The position numbers and the translations under genes were made by a program. A stretch of 64,000 nucleotides of DNA. Origin: Spinacia oleracea (taxonomy: Eukaryota; Streptophyta; Magnoliopsida; Caryophyllales; Amaranthaceae). Positions 23,694-35,185 of this stretch are shown here, piece after piece (the first letter of the stretch is position 1; the number at the start of each line of letters is the position of its first letter). Under the pieces are notes generated by a model, which searched no databases, had not been told where the DNA came from, and saw only the letters and a program-made list of their open reading frames with translations. The DNA lies in NCBI RefSeq assembly GCF_020520425.1, contig NC_079492.1, forward strand, positions 65,835,671 through 65,899,670, in the 5' to 3' direction.

Positions 23694-23750
23694 TTTCAGC
23701 GCCCACGGCTGGGCGCCGAAATAATTAACGCCCTGCCTTGGGCGCTGAAT
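23694..23750. repeat. GC palindrome pair upstream of the antisense promoter
   Basis: CGCCCACGGCTGGGCG and CGCCCTGCCTTGGGCG with CCGAAATAATTAA between them. It is about 85 bases upstream of the antisense TATA box. Confidence 0.8.
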
Positions 23751-24639
23751 ATGCAGCCCAAGGCCCAGATTTCACAAAACGCGGAACAGGAAAGGACGTA
23801 AAACCGTGTTGCTAGACACGAGGCCCTATTGCAATTAAGATCAAGCCCAAAAGCACCTTTAGCACCCAAATATCAAAAAAGATTGTTAAAACTTGGTCAA
23901 AACTTAGACTCGTCTCAAGGAATATATGTGTACACTTTTCAAAACAAATATGAGCGAAATAAATATCAAGGTCATTCTTCGAAACACCAAAAAAATATTG
24001 TTAAGTCGTTGGTTTCTCAAAATAAAAAATATTTGTTTGTCAAAAGATTAAATCCGGGCCAAGCTAAACCGGATATTATTGGAAAATAAACTTTGTCGCC
24101 AGGAAACTGAAGTCGCACTCCACGACCTCACCAAAATAGCACACCACTATAAAGGCCGCTCGCACATACGAGCACGACCCCAAACATGATTAAAGGACGT
24201 TATAAAATACGTACCTCTCTTGGCGAAAAATGACCGACGAGCCCAAGTGCTTGGGGGCTCGCGAAAAAATATATGCTCCAACAAAGAGTGTGCGGAGTCA
24301 AAATCATATTCCCGGACTACGCTACACGCAGTCCCGTGTTTGGATAAACTCAAAAGAACCGGTTTCGACCTCAGAGAAAGGTCGCCGTTAACACTTGTAC
24401 ATGGTCCTCCGATCAAAGACAAAGTAGTGGCAAAAACCGAGCCGTAAAGACTAGCTCGAAACCATGAACAAAGATGACCACAAGACAAAGGTCCGTCTAA
24501 ACTCGTTGTCAACCCACATTCAGGTTACAACTAAGTCCGAGCATCCCTCGAAAGAATTCGCTCTTGCAAGAATGAATAAAAGAAATTCTCAAAAGAAATC
24601 ACGATGAACAAAAAAGGGAACTTGCCCATCTTCAGTTGG
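23751..24639. other. Gypsy internal region without a recognised gene
   Basis: No convincing ORF on either strand. Several short open frames exist (23829-24089 plus, 24147-24512 minus), but they have no family motif and uneven composition. Confidence 0.5.
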
Positions 24640-25105
24640 CAAGATCGCGTCACGAACCACGCGAGTTCCCAAATTGAAAAAAAAACGAATTCAGGGACGT
24701 CCACCCTCAGCGGACAGGGCTCGCCCACCCTCAGCGGGCGGGGTCTGCGTCACTAGCCGCGCAGGTCCTCAGTTTTCGAAAAATAAAGTCTTCAAATTCA
24801 AAATAGGCTCGCCATCTTCAGCCGGCGGGGTCTACGTCACAAACCACGTAGGTCCTTATTTTCAAAAAGCACAAACAAATTTCAAAATATATTCGTCCAC
24901 TTCTATCGGACGGGGTGTCCACCCTTAGCGGACAGGTTCGCCATCTTTAGCCGGCGGGGTCTACGTCACAAACCGCGTAGGTCCTTATTTTCAAATTTCA
25001 AAAACAGATTCGTCCACTTCTATCGGACGGGGTGTCCACCCTTAGCGGACAGGCTCGCCATCTTTAGCCGGCGGGGTCTGCGTCACTAACCGCGCAGGTC
25101 CTTAG
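24640..25105. repeat. Tandem hairpin-rich repeats before the gypsy 3' LTR
   Basis: Modules such as CCACCCTTAGCGGACAGG, CGCCATCTTTAGCCGGCGGG and GTCTACGTCACAAACCGCG recur several times in order. Each is partly self-complementary (GTCC...GGAC, CGCC...GGCG). Tandem repeats upstream of the 3' LTR are a known trait of Tat/Ogre elements and can seed satellites. Confidence 0.8.
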
Positions 25106-25344
25106 TCGCTGCAGCGATAACTTTTTTCGGTTTTCCCTTTTTCCAAAAATTAAAAGGATTGGTTTTCCGTTTTTCCAAAAAAGAACGATGTGCTGGACTT
25201 TCCTTCGTTTTACGTCCCATAAAAACAAGGGGGTTTTCTCATTTAGCTAGCCCTGAAAATGAGAATCTTTAAAAACATTTTTACCTCGTGGTTGGGCTTG
25301 GCCAGGCCCAATTACACTTTATAGCTTTAATTTCGAAAACATCT

Positions 25345-25465
25345 GTAGCTACTCCCAATGACAAAGTGAGGGAGTTTCTACGCCTCTTTAGATACTTCCA
25401 ATGACAAAGTGAGGGAGTTTTATACTATCTGTTGACAAATCCCAATGACACGTGAGGGATATGTC
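25345..25465 (+). repeat. Short tandem motif near the gypsy 3' end
   Basis: The phrase TCCCAATGACAAAGTGAGGGAGTT occurs, with variation, three times between about 25350 and 25460. Confidence 0.6.
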
Positions 25466-25602
25466 GACACTTCAAGTGATGACCCTTAAGTCAAATGTTA
25501 TCACTCGGGGGCTCGTGAGACCCTCACAAAAGCAGGTCACCATGGCTTGTGTGACGCACTCCGTCTAATACTTTGACCATCGTCTTACTCCAAGACTCAG
25601 TC

Positions 25603-25617
25603 AAAGTGGGGGCTAAC
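25603..25617 (+). other. Polypurine tract of the gypsy element
   Basis: AAAGTGGGGGCTAAC directly precedes the 3' LTR TGTAGACACC. It is the expected plus-strand priming site. Confidence 0.75.
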
Positions 25618-27120
25618 TGTAGACACCTACTTTTGTCCCCATTCCCGAAAGGGAAGGTTCGATGATGAGAACATAAATCTCCACTTGGCAACGCATCTCC
25701 TATAAAATAATGAATCTCAATCACCCTTTTCATTTCACCCGAAACCTGCTATTTATAGAAACCTTCTAAAAATAGTAACTGCCATAATGGGCAGTTGTTA
25801 AAAGTGGCAAGTCATAAAAGATAGAAACCTGTCAGAATTAGGTGTTGCACTCCAACATAAATCCTAAATGAGATAGAAGTTGCGAGAGAATCCTATTCCT
25901 AATACGATTCGAAAATAAGAGTTATGTATTAAATTAAAATCCTAACGAGCCTAGAGTTCGTAACGGGCCCAGACGCATCCCGTCATAAAATTAATACGCA
26001 CTAAAAGACTCGATTAAGTCTCATACACTCCGGATTCTAAGAGTCCGAATCTGACAAAGAAACGGCCCAAACATCAATTTCAACGCCCAGCCCAGGGCGC
26101 TGAAATTGCCTGGATCCTATTATCAACGCCCAGAGCTGGGCGCCGAAATCTTTGACGCCCAGCCCTGGGCGCTGAAAATACCTGGGACGTGTTCTTTCCT
26201 AATTCCTCGTGGATTAGAGTTCTACAATTCTATCTTTCCACGAACTCTTTTCTATAAATATAGCCCCAAGTTCGACGTGAAAACAACACACAACACACAA
26301 TTCATATTCTGAGTATTGACTCTAAACCCCTAAGCCTAAGCCTCACGCTGCGAAATTGATCACACGTTCTGTCGCAATCGATCCAAAAATCGAACAGAAC
26401 GTATCCTGTCCCGTAATTTGAGATTCGTTAAATAAAAGGAGAAATAGCAAAGTCAAAGTGGTTAGTTTTCTAAGAACCGTGACGCACCTCTCAAGGGTGC
26501 GTCGTAATGTATCTCTTTTCCATGGTTTAATTGCTTTCCTCGCCCTTTTTATAAACTGTTAAACTAATCAAATCTGATTGTTCTATCACGCCTAATAAAG
26601 ATAATATGTTGGGAAATTGGATTATCATGCTAGGTCCCTTAATACAATCTAAATCAGATAATCGCGCTCGATCTAGTATTATATGTTGCATGTTGTTAAA
26701 ATCAACTCAGATTAGTTTAATAGTTAACGCATGTCCCTTCAATTATTTATGCTGAACTAGTAAGGATATCCTGCCTCTGGAGTTATCGAAGAGCGAGTAC
26801 TCCTGTCGGTAGTTACAGTCCCCCGAACCCTCAATCTCTACCTTGCGGGTGTATGTTGAGAGATCCCCACACCAGGGATCACAAGGGAACCTACGGCCGT
26901 CGTGGTCAAACATAATTGCACTCCCTTTATGTCACGATAATCGGGTTTTGTCAGTTTTTCTCATTGTCGTTAAAAACTGAATGGCGACTCCTATATTACT
27001 AGTCAATTGGGTGTAAACTCACAGGAAATCCAATTACACTTGATTTGACAAAAAAAGAAGCGTCACACCCACGAGGGACGAGGTCACGCATTAGCCTCGT
27101 GCTTTTTCGACCCCCTCACA
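25618..27120 (+). repeat. 3' LTR of the gypsy element
   Basis: It runs from TGTAGACACC to CCCCCTCACA, 1503 bp, about 98.6% identical by eye to the 5' LTR. It is followed at once by the TSD ACTAT. Confidence 0.95.
26079..26177. repeat. Three GC palindromes in the 3' LTR
   Basis: Same three hairpin units as at 10147-10245 in the 5' LTR, in the same order and with no visible change. Confidence 0.85.
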
Positions 27121-27402
27121 ACTATCATTTTTTGTGTCATCTTTTAATTTTAATTGGTCTAATTTTTTCAACTCATTAAATATCTTTGCAATTTCCCAAG
27201 AATGTTAAGTTAGCAATCTTTGTGCTTTTCCATTATTGGTTCATTTTGATAAATAAAACAATCTTATTGATTGTTGTAATGATTAGTGGATTGAGGTTTT
27301 ACTTGGCTATATTTTTTAATAAAAAAGAAAAATAATCTTTATTATACGTTAATAAACGTGCAAAAGTCCAAACGTAACAAACCAAAAGAAACGGAGGGAG
27401 TA

Positions 27403-30059
27403 ATATATTTCTTTCCATTAAAACTAACCATAAAAATTAGATATTGAAAAGTAAAAAACGACACTTATTTTAGTAACAAAAAGTGTACATTATTTATTCA
27501 TAAAAAATTGTAAAGGCCAAGAATATACAAGTCCCAAACCGAAATCTCCATTCTCACATTAGTCACATAACAACTTCCCAAACCTATAATCAAATACCAA
27601 CTACACCACTACCGTTCGTAGCTCCTTATAGAACCTAAAAAAAATGTTCTAGTTAAACTTAAATTCACAAGCTAAGATTTGGTGCATACTTCATTTGCAA
27701 TCCATATTAATTAATCAATAAATAAACACGCTTGTGCTTAATTCACAAGATTCGATGTATATTAGTTAAACATAAGAGAAAAAACTAAACAAATCAACAA
27801 CCCAATCATTGAGTTGCTTGTCCCAAAAAGGGAGGTCAAATGGGGATGTCTCACTTGACTGCCTTAATAATACTTGTATTTCAGCAGAAATTCATTTACA
27901 AGTTGACAGTATCAGTCTCTGGTTCAGTTTTAAATTAACTAACAGCTCAAGCTAAAATTACTATCTCAATAAAAGAGGCACTATATATATTTGTTCCAGC
28001 ATTCCATGCATGATACAAATAAGGAAGACCTTCATTATAACAGCTAGAGAGCGTGCACCTCGTATAGGCCAACCCACGACAGTTAATAGTAACTCACAGC
28101 ATTCTTGAAGCAGTGATCAAGAAAGTGAGAAACTCTCTTAATCCCCTTGAATAAAAAACCTAAAAGCACTATACTTTTCATAGTCAGTGTTGCTGCTATA
28201 TTCTAGAGATACCCATGAAACGAGCATGAATTTATATGCACCCATTGAACAAACAGATGCAGCACAAAAAGTAAAATACTCATGAATATTTTCCTGATTA
28301 ATTGAGCATCAGCTAGACATTAACGGCCCGTTTGGTAGCCGGTAATAAATGGTATCAATGAGAATGAATTTGAATATAAATTTATAAGGAAAATCAATAT
28401 TTATTCCCAAGGTAATGCTAGTTCACTTAAAATTATCTATTTTTTCTTCATAAATTTCCATTACCATTCATAACCATCTGGGGGTGGTATTGGGTGGGAA
28501 TGCAAATTTATGAACAAAAACGCAAAGTTTGAGATAAAGTTTCATTACCATGGACATTATGCAACAAACTGATATTTTGATGCAGAATTTAATGAAGGAC
28601 AAAGTTGCTAATTTTGATTAAAAACAGAAAACACATAAATTGACCATGATAATTCCACTTTCAACAGGTGGATTCTCTTCAATATGAGCTTTCGAGAGGC
28701 TCACTCTCTCTCACTAACAAATCACACAATTCTCAACATACCTCCACTAAACCTATGGTGCCCTTATTTATAGCATCTCTACTCTAACTATCCTATGGAT
28801 ACTAACATTAATATTACCTGCACTACCTATTATGACCTCCCGCAAACTAGTTCATTACACATTATGATGTATTTTTTCTTGCCAAATAACACTTAGATTT
28901 ATTCCCATTCACACCATTTATTAACGGCTACAAAATGGGCCGTTAATACATTTCACGATGCTGACCCTAGAACAAATATATACCAATTAGGACTGCTTTG
29001 TCTTCATTAAACTTGGCTCAAAAATAAGAATTAATAACACTTCATTCGGAAAGCATAATCCACCATACCAAAAGAAGATACAGTCAAAATTCTTGAAATC
29101 GACCGGCTACCCAATGCTAGATTAAATTTCATGTCTTTCCCCCACTTTTTCTTAGCTTCCACTTCTGACTGGGTTCGAAAACAAGCTTATATACACTCTC
29201 TAAACACACTTTAAGACTCAAAAACTGAATACCCATTAACCAAAACCAATCAGTATGATATAAAAAAGAAAAAGTAAGCACTAAAACTACGTGAAAATCT
29301 GTCAACTACAAAATAATAGATTGACCACATTGAACAATAAATCAAAAGTATTCTTTAACAAAGAAATTAAGGGAGGGGGGGAACCCAAGAAAAAGCATCT
29401 CAAAATAAACTACTTTTACCTAGGAGAGAGAAAAGGGAACAGCTTCCTTCCGGTGATGTACCTGAAAACAAGCAGGACAACCCAAAAAAGACAGATTAGA
29501 ACTCAAACAAGTGATGAAGAAATCAAGGGTTATGAAGACCAAATTCGACCAGAGATTAACACTCACCATATTACGCTGTATGAGTGTATGATGAAAGTAT
29601 TAAAATACGAATTTTCCAACAAAGATATATAGACATCAAATTTAGTACGAGAAAGAGAAAAATACCAGACGAAGTACTTGGAAATGGAGAGATTACATTG
29701 TTTATTCACAGGTAGTCATAAAGATAAGTACTAATTTACAAGTTCCAAACCTAAGTTACATTTCTCGCACATAAAGACATCAGATCAAATCGTGGTTGTT
29801 ACATCGTTGTCCATTGTGGCTCCTAAACAACCAAGAATGAACTTTTCTAGTTAAACTTAAATTCAAAATATCTATTTATTTATTACATACGTTTGCAATC
29901 CGTTAATACATATTGATCAATCATCAAGGACCTCTGTTGCCTGTACTTGAAATGATCACATCTTCGACAAATGAGGCGACTGAAATTTCTATTCGCAAAA
30001 GATTCATTTGTTCTTTTGGCTTTGGGATGTAATGGACTAAATCAAAAAGCCTCTTAAAG
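27403..30059 (-). other. Duplicated non-coding block with one exon-like module
   Basis: It holds the module 28059-28159 on the minus strand: acceptor TTTTAG|GTTTTTTA, phrase GTTTCTTGATCACTG, donor CGAG|GTGCACG. The same module recurs near 8181, 40001 and 54255. Phrases around TTTGCAATCC recur at 27690 and 29890. A MITE-like remnant begins GGCCCGTTTGGTAGC near 28325, but its other end is not visible. The ORF at 29291-29632 has no recognisable content. Confidence 0.35.
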
Positions 30060-30235
30060 CCTCTTCGATTCCTTTCCATGAAGTAAAAGATGGTCGTCTC
30101 ATTTTCCTATTATCGCTTTTGGGTCAATTGGAAACAACCTCTCTGCACCGGGTAAAGTTGCATACGTCCGACCCCCCCTTACCCGCTTGTTGCGGGAGCC
30201 TCTTTGAGGCAATGGGGTAATGATGATGATAATGA
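30060..30235 (+). mobile_element. Probable SINE remnant, copy 1
   Basis: The sequence TCAATTGGAAACAACCTCTCTGC, then a GTAAAG...TACGTCCGACCCCCC phrase, then CGGGAGCCTCTTTGAGGCAATGGGG, ends in an AATGATGATG tail. It matches the 3' region of a very common plant SINE type (Au-like). A clear 5' tRNA-like part is not seen. A second copy is at 52240-52412. Confidence 0.5.
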
Positions 30236-30361
30236 TGATAAAGGATGAGAGATCTCCAAAGAATCACTTACATCACTTGGATATTCAAGGAAGGAGTCAT
30301 CCATTTTTTTAGCCTCTATTTGAGGATCTTTCCGACCTTTCAAGCGCAAAGACGAGAATCC

Positions 30362-30691
30362 ATTAATCAATGGAAATAGAAATTGTAGGCTTACGCTCAT
30401 CAGTGTGGCTGAGACCAGGGTTCAGGTGGTCGAGATCAAGTACAAACTTTTTGGGCAAGACGTTGATGTGTGTCCATAGACGACACCATCGCTGGGGTAG
30501 TACGCACAATAGAGGCAACCATGGTACGGATGCAAAGGAGAGAGAGAATGTCGATGGAGATTGCACGGGGAAATTATAGTGGTGGTATTGGTTGTGGTAG
30601 GCATTTTCGTGACCCCTTTGCAAAAGTCAGACAGCAGCTTTGGATTTGGCACGAGGACGAAAATGAGGTAATGGTTACATGCGGTTGCAAA
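30362..30691 (-). other. Exon-like segment, gene not identified
   Basis: The minus strand has a strong acceptor-like stretch, ACTGCCTCTTGCAG|ATTTGC, at 30691-30692. Beyond it two frames stay open for about 70-105 codons. One ends with LDLDHLNPGLSHTDERK and a stop at about 30363. It lies downstream of the promoter module at 30956-31205, like the segment 36640-36853 in the next block. Overlapping frames are also open on the plus strand, so coding status is doubtful. Confidence 0.3.
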
Positions 30692-30955
30692 TCTGCAAGA
30701 GGCAGTTGTTGTTAGTAAAGAATCAATCTTAATCAAATCTGGACTTTGATACTAAGAGATCATTTTATCACATCTTATTATTTCAGGTCAAATTTGTATG
30801 GTGGCAAAATTCCACCATAGAAAGATAACCAAATGCACCGCTTAGAAGAAACAATTGTAAGCATTCATAATCAATTAATCCTATATTTATGTATGCAAAT
30901 GCACAAAAATGGCAAACGTTTATATTGAACACAATTGAGAAGTTAGATGGTCTAC

Positions 30956-31205
30956 CTCCCATTCGACAGAGTTTATTTTGGTGAATTGCTGACGCAATAT
31001 GATATATGTTGGGGCTTAGATCTCTTCCTTTTCCTCTTCCTCGGACATTTCATGGTAGCAAGCATAAAAGCTACTTGATCCTTTTGAATCTCCATGCTAA
31101 GTTGCTACTCAGTAAAACAACGACCAAGAAAACCAGAGAGAGAGAGAGAGAGAGATGGACAAAGCACACTGATTAAGAGATGTGTGATATCATTTTTATA
31201 GGGAA
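30956..31205 (-). other. Promoter and first-exon module, copy 1
   Basis: Minus strand: TATA-like TATAAAAA (31193-31200), the block ACACATCTCTTAATCAGTGTGCTT, a CT repeat, then an ATG in good context at 31093-31095. It opens a 40-codon frame (MEIQKDQVAFMLATMK...) ending TAA at 30973. A splice donor GGGAG|GTAGACC follows at 30956/30955. Copies 2 and 3 are at 37766-38040 and 49248-49455. Confidence 0.45.
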
Positions 31206-31908
31206 GTCCTTGGACACAGAGAATCACAGATAGAGTTTCCACATCATGCTGAGTGAGATGGATAGAGTTTTACATGTGAAAGGTAAAATAATTTACGCAC
31301 CCCATTAATTACGTATAATACACATATAAAAGTGCAAAGGAGATTTAATTTTTAAAAAAAAATGAAAAAAAGGTTGATTTGCTTCCATTTATGAAAATCT
31401 TGCTTTTTCAAATACCCTTCAGTTAGCTACTTCAACATGAAGAGAAGAAAATACAACCTAACCCAAGCAACATTATAGCTACCAATTGGCATTATCTTTT
31501 CTCCAAAATATTGAACAACGTTGCAATAAACAATAGTGAATAAAGAAGGTTTCAAACCAATATTTGATAGCAAATTTGTGAAAGATAAAATAGACAGAAA
31601 GTTTTGGTTCCTTCTTTATCGTGATAATGAACATGAAATTGCTGAAACCAGGATCAGTTACAGTAGCTGAAAATAAATGAAAAAATAATAGCCAAAATCC
31701 AAAATCCTACTAGATTTCGAAATTAATAATTTGAAACATATTAACATGCACTGAGGACGTGAAGTGAAGATATGTCACTAAATACTACGTATTTCACAAC
31801 TTATTAGTAGCTATACCTTGGTCTTTAAAGAAGAAAAAAGTATATATACCTTGATAACCGAGGAGCTCAAATGCTAGCATATTAAATTATGAACAGTGAA
31901 ACGTGTGA

Positions 31909-32013
31909 TTAGTGTAATTTGAATGCTATGTCTGCCATAGAATTCTTCCGCGGAGCAAGTGAGAGTGCAACATCAAGTCCACGAGCAATCAGGTCACTAC
32001 TTCTCCAAATTAT
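31909..32013 (-). other. Exon-like module with conserved acceptor, copy 1
   Basis: The acceptor is TTTTGGAGGTTTCAG|ATAATTTGG. The open stretch has SSDLIARGLDVAL and a stop near 31909. Related sequence follows GGGGTTTCAG near 39070 and near 50530; the latter reads LIAHGLELTVGSMEELYGRRALNIRKFDLLGSQ before a donor AAG|GTATG. Confidence 0.35.
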
Positions 32014-32119
32014 CTGAAACCTCCAAAAGTTAAAAGAATATGAAGAAATGGAATGAACACAAAAGGAGGAAATAGAACGAAAAACTTTCAACTTTTAAGA
32101 GAATTCTCAATACTTGTAA

Positions 32120-34400
32120 TATCTCGTGGGTTGAAACTGTTCCAACCACCCATCAGTTAGCTACTCTAACGATAAGGCAAGAAAAAAAAACCTATCAAGA
32201 GAAACAGTAGGACTAGCAGTTAATATTTCCATTTCCTCGATTACCTGACTACTTGTGAACAAGCATGGTGAAGGTAGAAAACTTTGATACAATACAGGAA
32301 ATTTATCTCATGAGAAGGGATGTATACCAAATCAATGCAAATAGAGGTGTATAACAAATATGTCATTCTAAAGGTGTAGCATTGCTGAGTATTGCAGAGT
32401 CATCTGCCTTATATACACTCCACTTGACACTGATAAAGAGAAGATCCAGCAAACAACAAAAAGATTATAGCCCAAATTGGACAAAACCATAAACATCACA
32501 GAACAGAAAACAAAATCCAAAAACGAACTTCAATGCTCCATGAAATTTTTGGAATTAAACAAGTCAAAATTCAAAGCTATACATAGCAATTTAAGTAATA
32601 AACAAACGGAACGTGATTTGCAAAATTATTCTCTCCCAAGGATCTCTATAAGAAGCAAACAGAAGGTCAAGAAACCATTCACTCCCTTAGTCCAATAAAC
32701 AGGGGTGTGCAGCCTTGGGGAGTGTAAGATTTCAAGAAGTCGGTTAGATTTTCCGTATACTTCTTCCTCTAATTTCACATTCTTTATCTATGCAATTTAA
32801 GCAAGGGCCAAGGGTACTGTCACATTTCATATTCAGTCCTGAACTATTTTGCCCCAGTAAAAGAAACTATTTTTTTTTGGTAATATGTATCTACTTAACT
32901 ATTTATTATATTAATTTCTTTAACCGCCACACTCCTCATTGCTTCGAAAAACCATAGTGGAGAGAGGTTGTCTAGATTCGTGCAACCACAATCAAGCCAA
33001 CATAGTATATTAGAACCACTTCCACAGATCATAAGGCAACTCTAACAGCTTTGCCACTAAGAACAAAATTTTGAAAGTTAAATTTTCTTACTATATGAAT
33101 ATACACAGTTCCACACGAACTCACACATGCGCACGCACACACTCACACACAGAGAAGTGAAGAATACTGAACACTTTTGATATATGCACAGAAACATGCC
33201 CCTTAAGATCAACTAATTACCAATAAAAATGGATGGTAGGAGGCTTAAAACATTAAAGCACCCTATACCAATCAATCCTAACATATTGTCATAACTGAAC
33301 ATTTGATACATTATATGTTGCTAACCATGGTGACACATTTTTATCACAAATCTCAACCCATTTTAGTCAGTTTTCTCAAAGGAAAAAACCCACAGGATAT
33401 ATCCAATAAAAGCACATTATCACAAGCACAAGGTCATATGAGTTGTTGTTTAATTTTCTTGTCTTATCCCATTTATAGAAAACTCCGACCAGGGACCATT
33501 TTCAACTTTTGACATTCAAGTTCACTTGATAGACATTTCTTAGTCACAGGACTGGTCCTGACAGTCTATCTCGAATATATCGTCAAATTGAAAGGACTCA
33601 TCATTTATTCTTAGCTTCCACTAATGACCAGGTTTCTAAACAGTTCTACAAATAGCAATAACTAAACCATACACACTTTTAGAGTTTGAAACCCTTTTGA
33701 GAATATTGAGACCCAATAATTGAATATCCATCAACCAAAAACCCTTCAACGTGATTATGAAACTATAAAATTTAAATTTCAAATACTTGAACAACTACCC
33801 AAAATAGCAGCAAGTCAGCAACAACAGCACTGAACACATGGTCTTAACACTCTCCAAGTATCCAATTCTCCTAATGGACTCCTCCACAAGCCACAGCTTC
33901 CATTTCTTCCCCTTCCCCTGAATTATCCTACCAATAAATGGGAAACAAATAAAAATAATATAAATTAATTTACAAACAATGAGGTAAAACTACATGGGAA
34001 TCACAATCTTTGTCTAGATTTTTTTAGGGTTTTCGAAGAAATCACGAAAGCACCAATCAATAATACATTGTTTCTTTCTCACTAATTAACGAGTTTTTTC
34101 TTTCCTACAATTTCTGTAGAATTTTGATCAAATCATCTTCGTTACAAAAAGAATTATACAAATTGCTAAACTTTGAAAAAAAAATTAGGGTGGGTGAGGG
34201 AGGAGTTCAACGAATACCTGGCTCGACTTCACGGAAACCCGAGAGAGTAAAGAGTAACCAAGGTTGTCAGCGGTTGCAGTTCAAATTTGGACGAAAGTGC
34301 AATGAGAAAGCCAGAGTGTCGGATCATTTACACCCCTCTTACTCTATTTATGAATGGAAACGAAGAGAGTTACTTAAGAGTAAGATTAGCGCTAGTATAA
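32120..34400 (-). other. Duplicated block A, with two 5' exon-like modules
   Basis: It aligns by eye with 40770-43800. Minus-strand modules: a first-exon-like segment ending GTCGAGCCAG|GTATTCG at 34218, and a second beginning TTATTGGTAG|GATAATTCAGGGG at 33927. The block B equivalents end GTCGAGGAAG|GTATTTC at 43647 and begin TTATTGGTAG|GAGAATGCAGGGG at 43404. Splice sites are better kept than frames. I see no recognisable protein. Confidence 0.35.
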
Positions 34401-35020
34401 GCTAAGAATTCTACGTTATTTTTTTATTAATTTTTATTTATTCTCAATTAATCGGATTCTTGTTGAGACCCTTTGAGACTTACTTAATTTTTCCACTTCA
34501 CCCCTCGTACTCATTCAAGACTCCTCAAACTTATGAAAATAATAAAATAAAAAATAATAAATAATAATAATTAAGATTGAATTTAGTGTTTAAACGTCTT
34601 AAGTAGAGTCTTGGAATTCCAAGACTCTTGCTCATACTTTTATCATACTCTTTCACTTAAATGGGAGGTCTTAAGTTAATACTCAACAAGACTATTGCTC
34701 AGACTATTGCTCAGACTACCGCTAATCTTGCTCTAATACTAACAAACTAACTAGTTTTAGTCAGCCTATAAACAAGATTAGCATTAGTCTGAGCAATAGT
34801 CTTATTGAGTATTAACCTAAGACCTCTCATTTAATCGGGAGAGTATGAAAAAGTCTGAGCAAAAATCTTGGAATATCAAGACTCTACTTAAAATGTTTAA
34901 ACAATAAATTTTATCGGATCTCAACAAGAATTCGACAAATTAAAAATAAATAAAAACTACTCCATAAAAAGCTGATGTGAAAGTCTTAGCTCAGACTAGC
35001 GTTGAAGTCTTGATGCAAGA
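34384..35020. mobile_element. Foldback/MITE-like element forming a long hairpin
   Basis: The inner arms (about 34590-34735 and 34775-34910) are inverted near-copies: GTAGAGTCTTGG...CCAAGACTC against GAGTCTTGATATTCC, and TTAATACTCAACAAGACTA against its complement. Outer arms carry TCGGATTCTTGTTGAGACC and AGATTAGCGCTAGT-like ends. No clear TSD. Transcribed, it would fold into a hairpin with arms of roughly 145 bases or more. Confidence 0.6.
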
Positions 35021-35046
35021 GTTTAGTGGGTCGTCTTGCAATAATA

Positions 35047-35185
35047 TTTTTTTATAGGTAAGGAAAGTTCCTTTAAAAGTAAGAGGAAAATATGAGGGTT
35101 CCACCTCTTGCAACGAGTGAGTATCGACCCTGTCACATGGGTGGAAGGAGGTCTTCCAAACCACTAGGCCAACTCTTGGTTTTTG
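35047..35185 (-). mobile_element. tRNA-derived SINE
   Basis: The minus strand begins about 35185 and has an A box TTGGCCTAGTGG (35161-35172) and a B box GGGTCGATACTC (35119-35130), spaced as in a Pol III promoter. A short body and an A-rich tail (TATAAAAAAATATT) follow near 35047. A TSD is not clear. Confidence 0.7.

Larger units (their letters stand above)
9686..27120 (+). mobile_element. Non-autonomous Ty3/gypsy element, Tat/Ogre-like, 17.4 kb with a nested CACTA
   Basis: Two LTRs of about 1.5 kb are flanked by an exact 5 bp TSD, ACTAT (9681-9685 and 27121-27125). Primer binding site, gag-protease frame, antisense gene, tandem repeats, polypurine tract and 3' LTR follow in that order. No RT, RNase H or integrase motif is found anywhere between the LTRs, so mobilisation would need an autonomous partner. 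The Tat/Ogre assignment rests on overall layout, the primer site, the Gag type, antisense coding downstream of the gag-pro frame and tandem repeats before the 3' LTR. Without the 5008 bp CACTA the element is about 12.4 kb. Confidence 0.93.
9586..27400. mobile_element. Stowaway-type MITE split in two by the gypsy insertion (halves 9586-9685 and 27121-27400)
   Basis: The left half starts CTCCCTACGTTTCTATTTG and the right half ends in its inverted complement (CAAAAGAAACGGAGGGAG). The arms extend to TTGTTACGT on both sides with few mismatches. TA dinucleotides flank the outer ends (9584-9585 and 27401-27402), the TSD expected for Tc1/mariner-derived Stowaway elements. Removing the gypsy element and one ACTAT copy leaves a MITE of about 375 bp. 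Confidence 0.85.

Noticed and set aside
24690-25100. A possible CRISPR-like array (regular repeats with spacers)
   Set aside because: The repeats are imperfect, modular and inside a plant retrotransposon. This is a tandem repeat region of the element.
28325-28580. Complete MITE starting GGCCCGTTTGGTAGC
   Set aside because: The start is typical of plant MITEs, but no inverted partner or TSD could be found, so only a remnant is mentioned.
31139-31156. AG repeat as a possible regulatory GAGA element
   Set aside because: It is a short microsatellite in a CT-rich leader, and nothing shows binding function beyond composition.
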